Assembly (NCBI GenBank): GCA_946478765.1
Contig: CAMLDH010000058.1
Location: forward strand, 1-16,066
Source of the DNA: an uncultured Oxalobacteraceae bacterium
Lineage (GTDB): Bacteria; Pseudomonadota; Gammaproteobacteria; Burkholderiales; Burkholderiaceae
Length of the DNA stretch: 16,066 nt
Direction of reading: 5' to 3'
In this document: one piece after another, positions 1 to 7,509 of the stretch
How positions within the stretch are numbered: position 1 is the stretch's first letter
How the letters are laid out: every line of letters starts with the position of its first letter
Program-made: the position numbers and the translations under genes
The notes under the pieces: generated by a model
The model's input: only the letters and a program-made list of their open reading frames with translations
What the model was told of the DNA's origin: nothing
Database searches by the model: none

Positions 1-1055
1 CGCTCGACGGCGGCACGGGGGCCGACAACATCTATGGCGGCGACGGCGACGACAGTGTGCGAGGTGGCGCGGACAATGATTACGTTTATGGCGAGAATGG
101 AGCAGACACGCTGGATGGCGGCAGCGGCAATGACATTCTTTCCGGCGGCATGGGCAGCGATACCTATTTGTTCGGCAAGGGCGACGGTCAGGACACGATC
201 AGCTCGACCAGCGATGCCACGGCGGGCAAGCTCGACACCCTGCAGTTCAAGGCCGGCGTGCTGGCCAGCGAAGTGGCGCTGGGCACCTCGGGTGCGGCTC
301 TGATCATCAAGATCAACGGCACCGCCGACCAGCTCACGGTGCAGGACTTCCTGTACCAGGACAACCCGGCCAATGCCTGGAACCCGCTGCAGCAGATCAA
401 GTTCGCCGACGGCACGACCTGGAGTCTGGCCGATATCCAGAGCAAGCTTTACGCGGGCACGGACAGCGCCGAGACGATTAACGGCACGCTCAATGCCGAC
501 ACCATCAATGGCCTGGGCGGCGCGGATTCCCTGTACGGCAAGGCGGGCAACGACACGCTCGACGGCGGCACGGGGGCCGACAACATCTATGGCGGCGACG
601 GCGACGACAGCGTGCGCGGTAGCGCGGACAATGACTACGTCTACGGCGAGAATGGAGCCGACACGCTCGACGGCGGCAGCGGCAACGACATCCTTTCCGG
701 CGGCATGGGCAGCGATACCTATTTGTTCGGCAAGGGCGACGGCCAGGACACGATCAGCTCGACCAGCGATGCCACGGCAGGCAAGCTCGACACCCTGCAG
801 TTCAAGGCCGGCGTGCTGGCCAGTGAAGTGGCGCTGGGCACCTCGGGTGCATCGCTGGTCATCAAGATCAACGGCACCGCCGACCAGCTCACGGTGCAGG
901 ACTTCCTGTACCAAGACAACCCGGCCAATGCCTGGAACCCGCTGCAGCAGATCAAGTTCGCCGACGGTACGACCTGGAATCTGGCCGATATCCAGAGCAA
1001 GCTCTACGCGGGCACGGACAGCGCCGAGACGATTAACGGCACGCTCAATGCCGAC
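1..1055 (+). repeat. Tandem duplication inside the RTX gene, period 555 bp (185 codons)
   Basis: The sequence from position 1 recurs from position 556 in the same frame. The match runs for about 500 bp (1-500 against 556-1055) before the second copy diverges into the third RTX block. By hand count there are about 23 mismatches, roughly 95% identity, and most are at third codon positions. One replacement is Gly to Ser in RGGAD/RGSAD near 66/621. The rest of the 555-bp unit (501-555) joins the copies. The window opens inside the repeat, so further copies may lie upstream. Confidence 0.93.
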
Positions 1056-1895
1056 ATCATTAACGGCGGGGCGGGTAACGATATCTTGTACGGTCGCAAT
1101 GGCAACGACGCCCTCTTTGGCGGAGATGGCGCCGACATACTCTATGGAGAGAACGGCAACGATATCATGCAAGGTGGCGCAGGAATCGATACGCTTAGTG
1201 ACACTGTCGGCAACAATTTGTTTGATGGCGGCGCTGATAACGACACGATCACCGGTGGCGCTGGCAATGAGTTCTTTGCCGGCGGTACAGGAAATGATGG
1301 GTTAACTACCGGAGCGGGCGCGGATGTGATCGCCTTTAACCGTGGCGACGGGCAGGACGTGGTTAATGCCAGCACGGGCAAGGACAACACGCTTTCACTT
1401 GGGAAGGGAATATTGTATGCCGACCTTTTGTTCAAGAAAAATGTCAATGATCTGATTCTCGTGACGGGCGCCAGCGAGCAAGTCACCTTCAAGGATTGGT
1501 ACCTCAATGTGAATAACCATAGCGTAGCGAACCTGCAAATGGTGATCGAGGGCACAACCGATTATGATTCGGCATCGGCCAGTGCAATCAATAACAAGAA
1601 GGTCGAGCAATTCAACTTCGATGGTCTGGCCACCGCATTTGATCAGGCGCGGACGGCGAACCCGGCGCTGACCAGTTGGGCGCTGTCGTCATCGCTGTTG
1701 AATTTTTATCTCAGCAGCAGCGACACGGCGGCCATCGGCGGCGATCTGGCGTATCAGTATGCGAAGAACGGCAGCCTGTCGAATATCTCGATGACGCCTG
1801 CGCAGGCTTTGCTGGCGAGTACGCAATTCGGTACTGCCAATCAGAACTTGCAGGCGGCAAGTGCATTGCAGGATTCGTCGCCCAAACTGATGTAA
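1..1895 (+). CDS. RTX Ca2+-binding repeat protein, C-terminal part (5' truncated)
   Basis: This is the 3' end of a large secreted RTX protein; the reading frame is open from position 3 and runs off the left edge, so the true start lies outside the window. About 630 residues are visible. They show blocks of glycine- and aspartate-rich nonapeptides (GGxGxDxLx; for example GGSGNDIL, GGAGNDIL, GGTGNDG), which fold as Ca2+-binding parallel beta-rolls in this family. Each block is followed by a SDTYLFGKGDGQDTI-type segment and a roughly 50-residue segment ending FADGTTW, which matches the haemolysin-type Ca-binding-related domain (HCBP_related). Two such units are near-identical; a third, diverged unit spans 1055-1555. 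A tail of about 110 residues (from about 1556) has no cysteine and probably carries the type I secretion signal. No transporter gene or upstream catalytic domain is visible, so the activity (toxin, protease, adhesin or S-layer) cannot be named. Confidence 0.9.
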   Translation, partial: LDGGTGADNIYGGDGDDSVRGGADNDYVYGENGADTLDGGSGNDILSGGMGSDTYLFGKGDGQDTISSTSDATAGKLDTLQFKAGVLASEVALGTSGAALIIKINGTADQLTVQDFLYQDNPANAWNPLQQIKFADGTTWSLADIQSKLYAGTDSAETINGTLNADTINGLGGADSLYGKAGNDTLDGGTGADNIYGGDGDDSVRGSADNDYVYGENGADTLDGGSGNDILSGGMGSDTYLFGKGDGQDTISSTSDATAGKLDTLQFKAGVLASEVALGTSGASLVIKINGTADQLTVQDFLYQDNPANAWNPLQQIKFADGTTWNLADIQSKLYAGTDSAETINGTLNADIINGGAGNDILYGRNGNDALFGGDGADILYGENGNDIMQGGAGIDTLSDTVGNNLFDGGADNDTITGGAGNEFFAGGTGNDGLTTGAGADVIAFNRGDGQDVVNASTGKDNTLSLGKGILYADLLFKKNVNDLILVTGASEQVTFKDWYLNVNNHSVANLQMVIEGTTDYDSASASAINNKKVEQFNFDGLATAFDQARTANPALTSWALSSSLLNFYLSSSDTAAIGGDLAYQYAKNGSLSNISMTPAQALLASTQFGTANQNLQAASALQDSSPKLM

Positions 1896-1908
1896 TGTCT
1901 TGAAGTTC

Positions 1909-1950
1909 AAAACTATCCCTCTGAATTGGCTATTCAGAGGGATAGCGGTT
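1909..1950. terminator. Perfect 14-bp inverted repeat, probable terminator after the RTX gene
   Basis: CTATCCCTCTGAAT at 1913-1926 is the exact reverse complement of ATTCAGAGGGATAG at 1932-1945, with a 5-nt loop (TGGCT). It begins 17 bp after the RTX stop codon, the usual place for a transcription terminator. On the + strand no run of T follows directly (CGGTTATAC). On the - strand the stem is followed by TTTTG. It is therefore either a bidirectional terminator, a weak + strand terminator, or a stabilising 3' hairpin. Confidence 0.6.
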
Positions 1951-2123
1951 ATACGAATTTCTGAACATGTCGAACAATTTCCGGTCCGCCATTCACTTCC
2001 TGACCGGGCGCTGTCGCAATCGAATGCCGCAATGCCCCCGGCAGATGAATGGGGTCAAAGAGTCAAATATTGCAATTTATAAAGCATCATGGAAACGCCT
2101 TTGTCGAATATAAAGGCTTATCT
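1946..2123. other. Non-coding gap between RTX and helicase genes
   Basis: No credible gene was found. The stretch is more A+T-rich than its neighbours. It contains GGGGTCAAAGAGTCAAAT at 2051-2068, which resembles the GGGGTCAGAGTC(A/G)AATT-type sequence that from memory often flanks REP-associated transposase genes; no transposase is present, so this could only be a relic. TATAAA occurs at 2078-2083 and 2109-2114, but neither has a convincing -35 box at the right distance. A short inverted repeat CCGGTC/GACCGG also lies in the left half. Confidence 0.3.
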
Positions 2124-2183
2124 ATGAATGCCTATTATTTCAGCAATAGAGCGCCACATGGTGATTGGCAAGCATCCCGTTGA
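2124..2183 (+). other. 19-codon leader-like ORF upstream of the helicase
   Basis: ATG at 2124 follows AAGG (2113-2116) by 7 bp, the best Shine-Dalgarno spacing in this gap. It opens a frame for only 19 codons (MNAYYFSNRAPHGDWQASR), ending at TGA 2181-2183. It could be a leader peptide, chance, or the decayed start of a small protein gene: from memory, small bacterial proteins of unknown function begin with a YYFxNxxAxxNGD-type sequence that this resembles. No homology search was possible. The frame differs from that of the helicase downstream. Confidence 0.25.
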
Positions 2184-2292
2184 TGCCACACATGAATCGC
2201 CGCGTCAGGATGCAGGGGGGATATCCGCGCATGCGATAATTGGCAAGCTCGCATTGCCCAAGTTATATCATCCCGTTTGCGCCCTCCTCCCC

Positions 2293-5200
2293 ATGAAAAT
2301 TCTCGAATACATCGGCCTCGACACGTCGGGCGTCAAGACCGCTTACCGCAAGGTGACCGAGGCCATCGCTCGCGACGACTTCCGCGCCGCGCAGGTCAAG
2401 AAACTTACTAACCTGACCCACGGCAAGTTCTACCGGGCCAAGCTCGACGGCGCCGACCGGCTGCTGTTTTCTCTGGTGCGCCATGACAATGAGGTGTGCG
2501 CGCTGATGCTGGAAGTCATCGCGCATCACGACTACGACAAGTCGCGTTTCCTGCGCGGTGCGGCGATTGACGAATCCCGGATTCCCGATGGCGATGTCGC
2601 CGAAGCCATGCAGGATGCGCAGCCGGTGCGCTATCTGCATCCCGAACGTTGCGCCATCCACCTGCTCGACAAACCGATTTCGTTTGACGATGCGCAGGAG
2701 GCGATCTATCGCCAGCCGCCGCCGCTGATCGTGGTCGGCAGCGCCGGCAGCGGCAAGACCGCGCTGACGCTGGAGAAAATGAAGCATGCGGAAGGCGAGG
2801 TGCTGTACGTCACTCATTCCGCCTACCTCGCCCAGAATGCCCGCGACCTCTACTATGCGAATGGTTTCGAACACCCGGGACAGGAAGCCGTGTTTCTGTC
2901 CTACCGCGAGTTCGTCGAGTCCATTCGCGTGCCGCCGGGACGGGAAGCGCTGTGGCGCGACTTCAGCGGCTGGTTCACGCGGGTGCGGCAGGCGTTCAAG
3001 GGCATCGACGGCCACCAGGCGTTCGAGGAAATTCGCGGCGTCATCACCGCCGACGCCGCTGGCGTACTGTCGCGCGACGCCTATCGGGCACTTGGCGTGC
3101 GGCAGTCGATTTTTTACGGCGATGAGCGCGAATTGCTTTACGACCTGTTTGAAAAATACTGCGCCTGGCTTGCCGAGTCCAGGCTGTTCGACCTCAACCT
3201 CATCGCTTGCGAATGGCAGGCACTGGCCGCGCCGCGCTATGACTTCGTGGTCATCGATGAAGTGCAGGACATCACGAGCGTCCAGTTGGCGCTGGTGCTC
3301 AAAACGCTGAAGAAGCCCGGCCATTTCTTGCTATGCGGGGATTCGAACCAGATCGTGCACCCGAATTTTTTCTCATGGGGGCAAGTCAAGAGTTTGTTCT
3401 GGCGCGATCCGCAATTGGCGCAACAGCAAGAACTGCGGGTGCTCACCGCCAACTTCCGCAATGGAACGGAAGCGACTCGCGTGGCCAACCAGTTACTCAA
3501 AATCAAGCAGCGCCGCTTCGGCTCCATCGACCGCGAGAGCAATTTCCTGGTGCAGGCGGTCGGCGGCGCCGCCGGACAAGTGGCATTGGTGCCGGACAAG
3601 GACAGCGTCAAGAAGGAGCTCGACCAGAAGATTCGCCAGTCGACCCGCTTTGCCGTACTGGTCATGCGCGACGAGGACAAGGCCGAGGCACGCAAACACT
3701 TCGGCACGCCGCTCTTGTTCTCGATCCATGAAGCCAAGGGGCTGGAATACGACAACATCGTGCTGTACCGCTTCGTGTCCGATCACCGCGCGCAATTCGC
3801 CGAGATCGTCGAGGGGGTCGGCAAACAGGAACTCGCCACCGAGACACTCGACTATCGCCGCGCGAAGGACAAGAGCGACAAGTCGATGGAGGTCTACAAG
3901 TTTTTCGTCAACGCGCTGTATGTCGCGCTTACGCGTGCGGTCGAGAACCTGTACCTCGTGGAATCCGACACCGCGCATCCCCTCTTCGATCTGCTCGATC
4001 TGTCTGTGACCGGACAAATGAAGGTGGACGCCAAACAATCGACTCTGGAAGATTGGCAGAAGGAAGCGCGCAAGCTGGAACTGCAAGGCAAGCAGGAACA
4101 GGCCGCGGCAATTCGCCGCGATATTCTCAGGCAGACGCCCGTACCGTGGCCGGTATTCGACGATGCAAAGACCACGGAACTGCTGGTCAAGGTGTTTCGT
4201 GAACAGGCGCCCGGCAACAAGCAGCGCCAGCAACTGTATGAAATCGCAGCCTGTTTTGATGAACCGGTGCTGGCCGCGTGGCTGGTGCAGGAAGCGAAAT
4301 TCGACATGGCCAAGAACTTCCGCCAGCAGCGCGCGACGCTGGGCCGCAAGAGCTACACGCCTTACTTTGCCAATCACTTCAAGGAGCTCCTGCGCCAGTG
4401 CGACCAGCACGGCATCGAACATCGGCTGCCGATGAACCAGACGCCGCTGATGGCGGCGGCCGCTGCCGGCAATGTGCCGCTGGTCGAAGCGCTTCTGGAG
4501 CGCGGCGCCGATCGCGAGGCGGTTGATCACTATGGCGGCAATGCGCTGCACTGGGCCATGCGTGAAGCCTTCCGCGACGAGAAGTTTGCGCGCGGCCCGT
4601 TCGCCGCGCTCTATGAGTTGCTGGCGCCGGCCAGCATCGACGTCAACACTGGCGAACGCTTGGTGCGCATCGACCGGCATCTGTCGGAGTATTTCCTGTT
4701 CCAGACGCTGTGGGTGCTGTTCAAGTCGCGCTTCACGGAGAAACAACGGCGCCCCTACGCCGCATTCGAGACGCATGCCATTCTGGAAGCGTGGCAGCAT
4801 CTTCCCGCCAATGTCGTCAAGCCGGAACGCAACAAACGCCAGCATCTTTCCGGCGTACTGGCGCGCAACGAGGTGGAGCGCGATTACGCCTACAACCGGG
4901 CGCTGTTCATGCGCGTCGCGCAGGGCTGGTACCAGTTCAACCCGCGCCTGTCAGTGCGCCGCAAGACGCAAGATGGCGAGGCATGGGTGCCGATCTACCA
5001 GGCGCTGAATCTGGCGTTCATCGGCGAGTTCGCCTGGGATGTCGTGTGGCAGCGCGTCGATGCCTATCTGGAGATGGCGGGCCTGCCAAAACGCGGCACA
5101 CCGATCGCCGGCGAACGCGCCGTCGCACGCTGGCAAGCGGCCGATCGTGAGCAGGAACAACGCGAAGCCGAGACGCACGCCGCCCTGGAACGGTGGCACG

Positions 5201-5319
5201 CAGAGCACATCGCGGCACAACAACGCAAACAGCAGGCGGCGCCCAAGTGGGGCACACCCGAGGCGCAGCCGCGCGAGATCGAACGCATGCGAAAGGAAAT
5301 CGCAAACCGGAAGAAGTGA
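2293..5319 (+). CDS. UvrD-like SF1 helicase with N-terminal RelE/ParE-like segment and ankyrin repeats
   Basis: Predicted 1008-residue nucleic-acid-dependent ATPase. Residues 30-90 (GKFYRAKLDGADRLLF, later LEVIAHHDYDKSRF) read like the beta-sheet core of RelE/ParE toxins. The helicase motifs are clear: Walker A GSAGSGKT 149-156 (Lys155), Walker B IDEVQD 321-326, motif III GDSNQ 349-353, motif IV NFRN 387-390, motif V HEAKGLEY 479-486 and motif VI NALYVALTRA 540-549. Only about 90 residues separate IV and V, so the large 2B insertion of UvrD/Rep is absent. Residues 713-760 are ankyrin-like (TPLMAAAAAGN, ALLERGAD, GGNALHWA). The tail from about 945 is a charged helix rich in Glu, Gln and Arg. 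The frame stays open upstream to ATG 2128, but those 55 codons look non-coding; ATG 2293 opens the conserved-looking sequence although it lacks a Shine-Dalgarno. The gene is monocistronic. Its role in repair, RNA metabolism or defence is unknown. Confidence 0.85.
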   Translation: MKILEYIGLDTSGVKTAYRKVTEAIARDDFRAAQVKKLTNLTHGKFYRAKLDGADRLLFSLVRHDNEVCALMLEVIAHHDYDKSRFLRGAAIDESRIPDGDVAEAMQDAQPVRYLHPERCAIHLLDKPISFDDAQEAIYRQPPPLIVVGSAGSGKTALTLEKMKHAEGEVLYVTHSAYLAQNARDLYYANGFEHPGQEAVFLSYREFVESIRVPPGREALWRDFSGWFTRVRQAFKGIDGHQAFEEIRGVITADAAGVLSRDAYRALGVRQSIFYGDERELLYDLFEKYCAWLAESRLFDLNLIACEWQALAAPRYDFVVIDEVQDITSVQLALVLKTLKKPGHFLLCGDSNQIVHPNFFSWGQVKSLFWRDPQLAQQQELRVLTANFRNGTEATRVANQLLKIKQRRFGSIDRESNFLVQAVGGAAGQVALVPDKDSVKKELDQKIRQSTRFAVLVMRDEDKAEARKHFGTPLLFSIHEAKGLEYDNIVLYRFVSDHRAQFAEIVEGVGKQELATETLDYRRAKDKSDKSMEVYKFFVNALYVALTRAVENLYLVESDTAHPLFDLLDLSVTGQMKVDAKQSTLEDWQKEARKLELQGKQEQAAAIRRDILRQTPVPWPVFDDAKTTELLVKVFREQAPGNKQRQQLYEIAACFDEPVLAAWLVQEAKFDMAKNFRQQRATLGRKSYTPYFANHFKELLRQCDQHGIEHRLPMNQTPLMAAAAAGNVPLVEALLERGADREAVDHYGGNALHWAMREAFRDEKFARGPFAALYELLAPASIDVNTGERLVRIDRHLSEYFLFQTLWVLFKSRFTEKQRRPYAAFETHAILEAWQHLPANVVKPERNKRQHLSGVLARNEVERDYAYNRALFMRVAQGWYQFNPRLSVRRKTQDGEAWVPIYQALNLAFIGEFAWDVVWQRVDAYLEMAGLPKRGTPIAGERAVARWQAADREQEQREAETHAALERWHAEHIAAQQRKQQAAPKWGTPEAQPREIERMRKEIANRKK

Positions 5320-5341
5320 GCTTCCCCCGAAATGCCGTCTG

Positions 5342-6079
5342 TCACATCACTTGCAGTCCAAGCGCTGCCGCAATCGAACGCCGCGCCGCCTCAGCCAGGT
5401 CTCTGCGATGGGCGCCGGCGGTTTCGATCGCCGGCAACAAAATCAATTGCGCAGTGATATGCCGGGCGCGTGAAATGGCAATCACGCTTTGCACAAAACT
5501 CATGTCGCCGATGAAATCGGCTGCCGCATGCAATTTTCCCTGCGCATCCACATAACGTAATGCATACGGCTGCACCGGCACATCCGCGTCTATCGCCGCC
5601 TCAAACAGATTCGCATGAAAAGGCAGTATCGTGCCCTGCGCTGCGGTCGTCCCTTCCGGGAAAAATGCCACATGTTCGCCGGCGTGGATACTTGCCACCA
5701 CGCCTTCGAAAATTCTGCGTACGTCGCGCAGCTTGCCGCGTGCGATGAAAATCGTCCCGGCCTGCGCCACCAGCCAGCCGATCAGCGGCCAATCGCGGAT
5801 GTCGGATTTCGCGACGAAGCGGCACGGATGCAAGGAATTGATGACGAAAATGTCGAGCCAGGACACATGGTTGGCGACGATCAGGGCCTTGGGCGCGGGT
5901 TGCGCACCGGCATCATGCCGGATCTCGACCTGCACCCCGCACATGGCGATCAATTGCATCGACCAGCGCTTGATGTGCCGTTCGCGGCCGGCCGCTTCGA
6001 TCCACGGAAAAACCACCGTACAGATGAAGAGTCCGACCAACAGATGAACGGATACGCGGAGCAAGCGATACGCGAGCAT
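5342..6079 (-). CDS. plsC: 1-acyl-sn-glycerol-3-phosphate acyltransferase family (PlsC-like)
   Basis: Predicted 245-residue membrane enzyme of the lysophospholipid acyltransferase family. Members transfer an acyl chain from acyl-ACP or acyl-CoA to lysophosphatidate at the inner membrane, making phosphatidate for phospholipid synthesis. A hydrophobic segment at residues 7-25 is the likely membrane anchor. The catalytic HX4D box is NHVSWLD (His71, Asp76) and the substrate-binding box is FFPEGTT (139-145). Length is typical of the family. ATG at 6079 was chosen because it starts just before the membrane segment and has AGGA 10 bp upstream. The frame continues to ATG 6139 and TTG 6148, which would overlap the preceding gene by 20 bp or more. 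It is the last gene of the operon, 40 bp after pyrX. A related ornithine-lipid or lysophospholipid acyltransferase role is possible, since the family motifs do not settle the acceptor. Confidence 0.88.
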   Translation of the reverse strand: MLAYRLLRVSVHLLVGLFICTVVFPWIEAAGRERHIKRWSMQLIAMCGVQVEIRHDAGAQPAPKALIVANHVSWLDIFVINSLHPCRFVAKSDIRDWPLIGWLVAQAGTIFIARGKLRDVRRIFEGVVASIHAGEHVAFFPEGTTAAQGTILPFHANLFEAAIDADVPVQPYALRYVDAQGKLHAAADFIGDMSFVQSVIAISRARHITAQLILLPAIETAGAHRRDLAEAARRSIAAALGLQVM

Positions 6080-6119
6080 GGCTAAACGATCCTGGCCGGA
6101 GGTATTCGGATGATGCGCG

Positions 6120-7406
6120 TTATCGCATGAAAGCGACATGACCGGCAACGATGGTCGCCTGCACCTGCCCGCTCAGCTCGTAGCCGAGGAAGGGCGTATG
6201 TTTGCCCTGGCTGGCCAGCGCCTTGGCTTCCACTTTCCAGCGCATTGCGCGATCGAACAGACAGAGATCGGCCGCGCTGCCCACGGCTAACTGGCCTGAT
6301 GCCAGGCCTGCCACACGCGCCGCATCCGCAGTTACTTTTGCAATCGCGCGGCTCACTGCCTGCGGCGCTCCGTCGCCGCATTCATCGGCCCATTTCAATG
6401 CCAGCGACAACAGCAATTCCAGACCGGTGGCGCCGGGCGACGCTTCGCCGAACGGCAGCAACTTTTCATCGTCGTCGACCGGCGCATGGTCGGAACAGAT
6501 CGCATCGATCGTGCCGTCGCTCAATGCCTGCCGAATCGCATCGCGGTCGCGCTGCGCGCGGAACGGCGGATTCACGCGCGCATTGGAATCGAAGAAGCCG
6601 ATATCGACCTCGGTCATATGGATGTAATGCGCGCCGACGTCGCACGTGATCGGCAGCCCTTCCTTCTTCGCAGCGCGCACCAGCTCCAGACCGGCCGCCG
6701 ATGACATGCGGCATAGATGCACGCGCGCACCGGACGCGCGCACCAGTTCGAAGATCGTATGCAACGCAATGGTCTCGGCCATCACCGGCACGCCCGACAA
6801 ACCGAGCCGCGATGCGATCGGACCGCTATGCGCGATACCGCTGCGGCCCAGATGCGGGTCCTGCGGACGCAACCAGACCGCGTAACCGAAGGTCTTGGCA
6901 TATTGCATCGCGCGCAGCAAGACGGTGGTGTCGAGGATTGGTTCGTCTGCCTGTGAGAAACCGATGCAACCGGCTTCGGTCAACTCCGCCATTTCGGTCA
7001 GCGCTGCGCCTTTCAAACCGACCGTCAATGCGCCCAACGGAAAAACATGCGCCTGATTCAGCGTCTTGGCGCGGTGCTTGAGCATCTCGACCAGACCCGG
7101 CTCATCGAGCACCGGATCGGTGTCGGGCGGGCAGACCAGACTGGTGACGCCGCCCTGCATCGCTGCTTGCAGTTCGGATTCCAGCGTCGCCTTGTATTCG
7201 TAGCCGGGCTCGCGCAAACGCGCACTCAAGTCGACCAGTCCCGGAATGACGGTCAAACCGGTGGCATCGATGGTTTTGCTCGCTTGGAAATCGGCGGGCG
7301 CCGCACCAACGCCGACAATTTTCCCGGCGGCGATGTAAAGATCTTTTTGTGCATCGATGCCATTAGCAGGATCGATCAGGTGGCCGTTCTTGATGTGCAG
7401 TTTCAT
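6120..7406 (-). CDS. pyrX: Non-catalytic dihydroorotase homologue (PyrC'/PyrX type)
   Basis: The 428-residue protein has the amidohydrolase fold of dihydroorotase, the third step of pyrimidine synthesis, but key metal ligands are gone. The HxH of the active-site motif (DxHxHxREPG) is replaced by Ser61 and Arg63 in DLSARLREPG (59-68). The usual FSDDG loop is FSQADEP (150-156) and the HAED histidine motif is LRPQDP (179-184). Some features persist: His260 in the AHYIHMT segment and Asp306 in SDHAP. This matches the PyrC'/PyrX proteins of Pseudomonas, inactive dihydroorotases that assemble with PyrB and are needed for a stable aspartate transcarbamoylase complex. Its place after pyrB supports that. 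A true pyrC must then lie elsewhere in the genome. ATG 7406 has no clear Shine-Dalgarno. A 103-bp gap with inverted repeats separates it from pyrB. Confidence 0.88.
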   Translation of the reverse strand: MKLHIKNGHLIDPANGIDAQKDLYIAAGKIVGVGAAPADFQASKTIDATGLTVIPGLVDLSARLREPGYEYKATLESELQAAMQGGVTSLVCPPDTDPVLDEPGLVEMLKHRAKTLNQAHVFPLGALTVGLKGAALTEMAELTEAGCIGFSQADEPILDTTVLLRAMQYAKTFGYAVWLRPQDPHLGRSGIAHSGPIASRLGLSGVPVMAETIALHTIFELVRASGARVHLCRMSSAAGLELVRAAKKEGLPITCDVGAHYIHMTEVDIGFFDSNARVNPPFRAQRDRDAIRQALSDGTIDAICSDHAPVDDDEKLLPFGEASPGATGLELLLSLALKWADECGDGAPQAVSRAIAKVTADAARVAGLASGQLAVGSAADLCLFDRAMRWKVEAKALASQGKHTPFLGYELSGQVQATIVAGHVAFMR

Positions 7407-7509
7407 CTGATTTTTATCATGTTGCGGACAGAGGGACTAGCCTAATTCGGCGCACGGCGGCGCCGCATAAAACCTCGGCGGCCCCTCTATCCCGCAATAA
7501 TATTAATGA
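7407..7509 (-). other. pyrB-pyrX intergenic spacer with inverted repeats
   Basis: This 103-bp spacer is the longest in the operon. It contains a perfect 10-bp palindrome GCGGCGCCGC (7457-7466), an inverted pair GCCGC (7462-7466)/GCGGC (7478-7482), and an outer pair AGAGGG (7430-7435)/CCCTCT (7483-7488) that could close a larger hairpin in the transcript. No run of U follows, so it does not look like a simple terminator. It could be an mRNA-stability or processing element, or a small repeat insertion. Confidence 0.4.

Noticed and set aside
1..1055. CRISPR array or satellite suggested by the repeats
   Set aside because: The 555-bp unit encodes RTX nonapeptides in one frame; there are no short repeats with unique spacers.
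373..1305. Long + strand open frame of Arg/Ala/Thr-rich sequence inside the RTX region
   Set aside because: It is a shifted frame of the G+C-rich RTX repeats, with biased low-complexity composition and no family motif.
1900..2082. 60-codon + strand ORF after the RTX gene
   Set aside because: It runs through the perfect hairpin at 1913-1945, has no Shine-Dalgarno and resembles no family.
2263..3324. Long antisense frame opposite the helicase gene (also 3493-4845)
   Set aside because: Both lie opposite clearly identified helicase motifs and arise from G+C-rich codon bias; no motif of their own.
5320..5341. Terminator between the convergent helicase and plsC genes
   Set aside because: Only 22 bp lie between the stop codons and no stem-loop with a U tract is visible.
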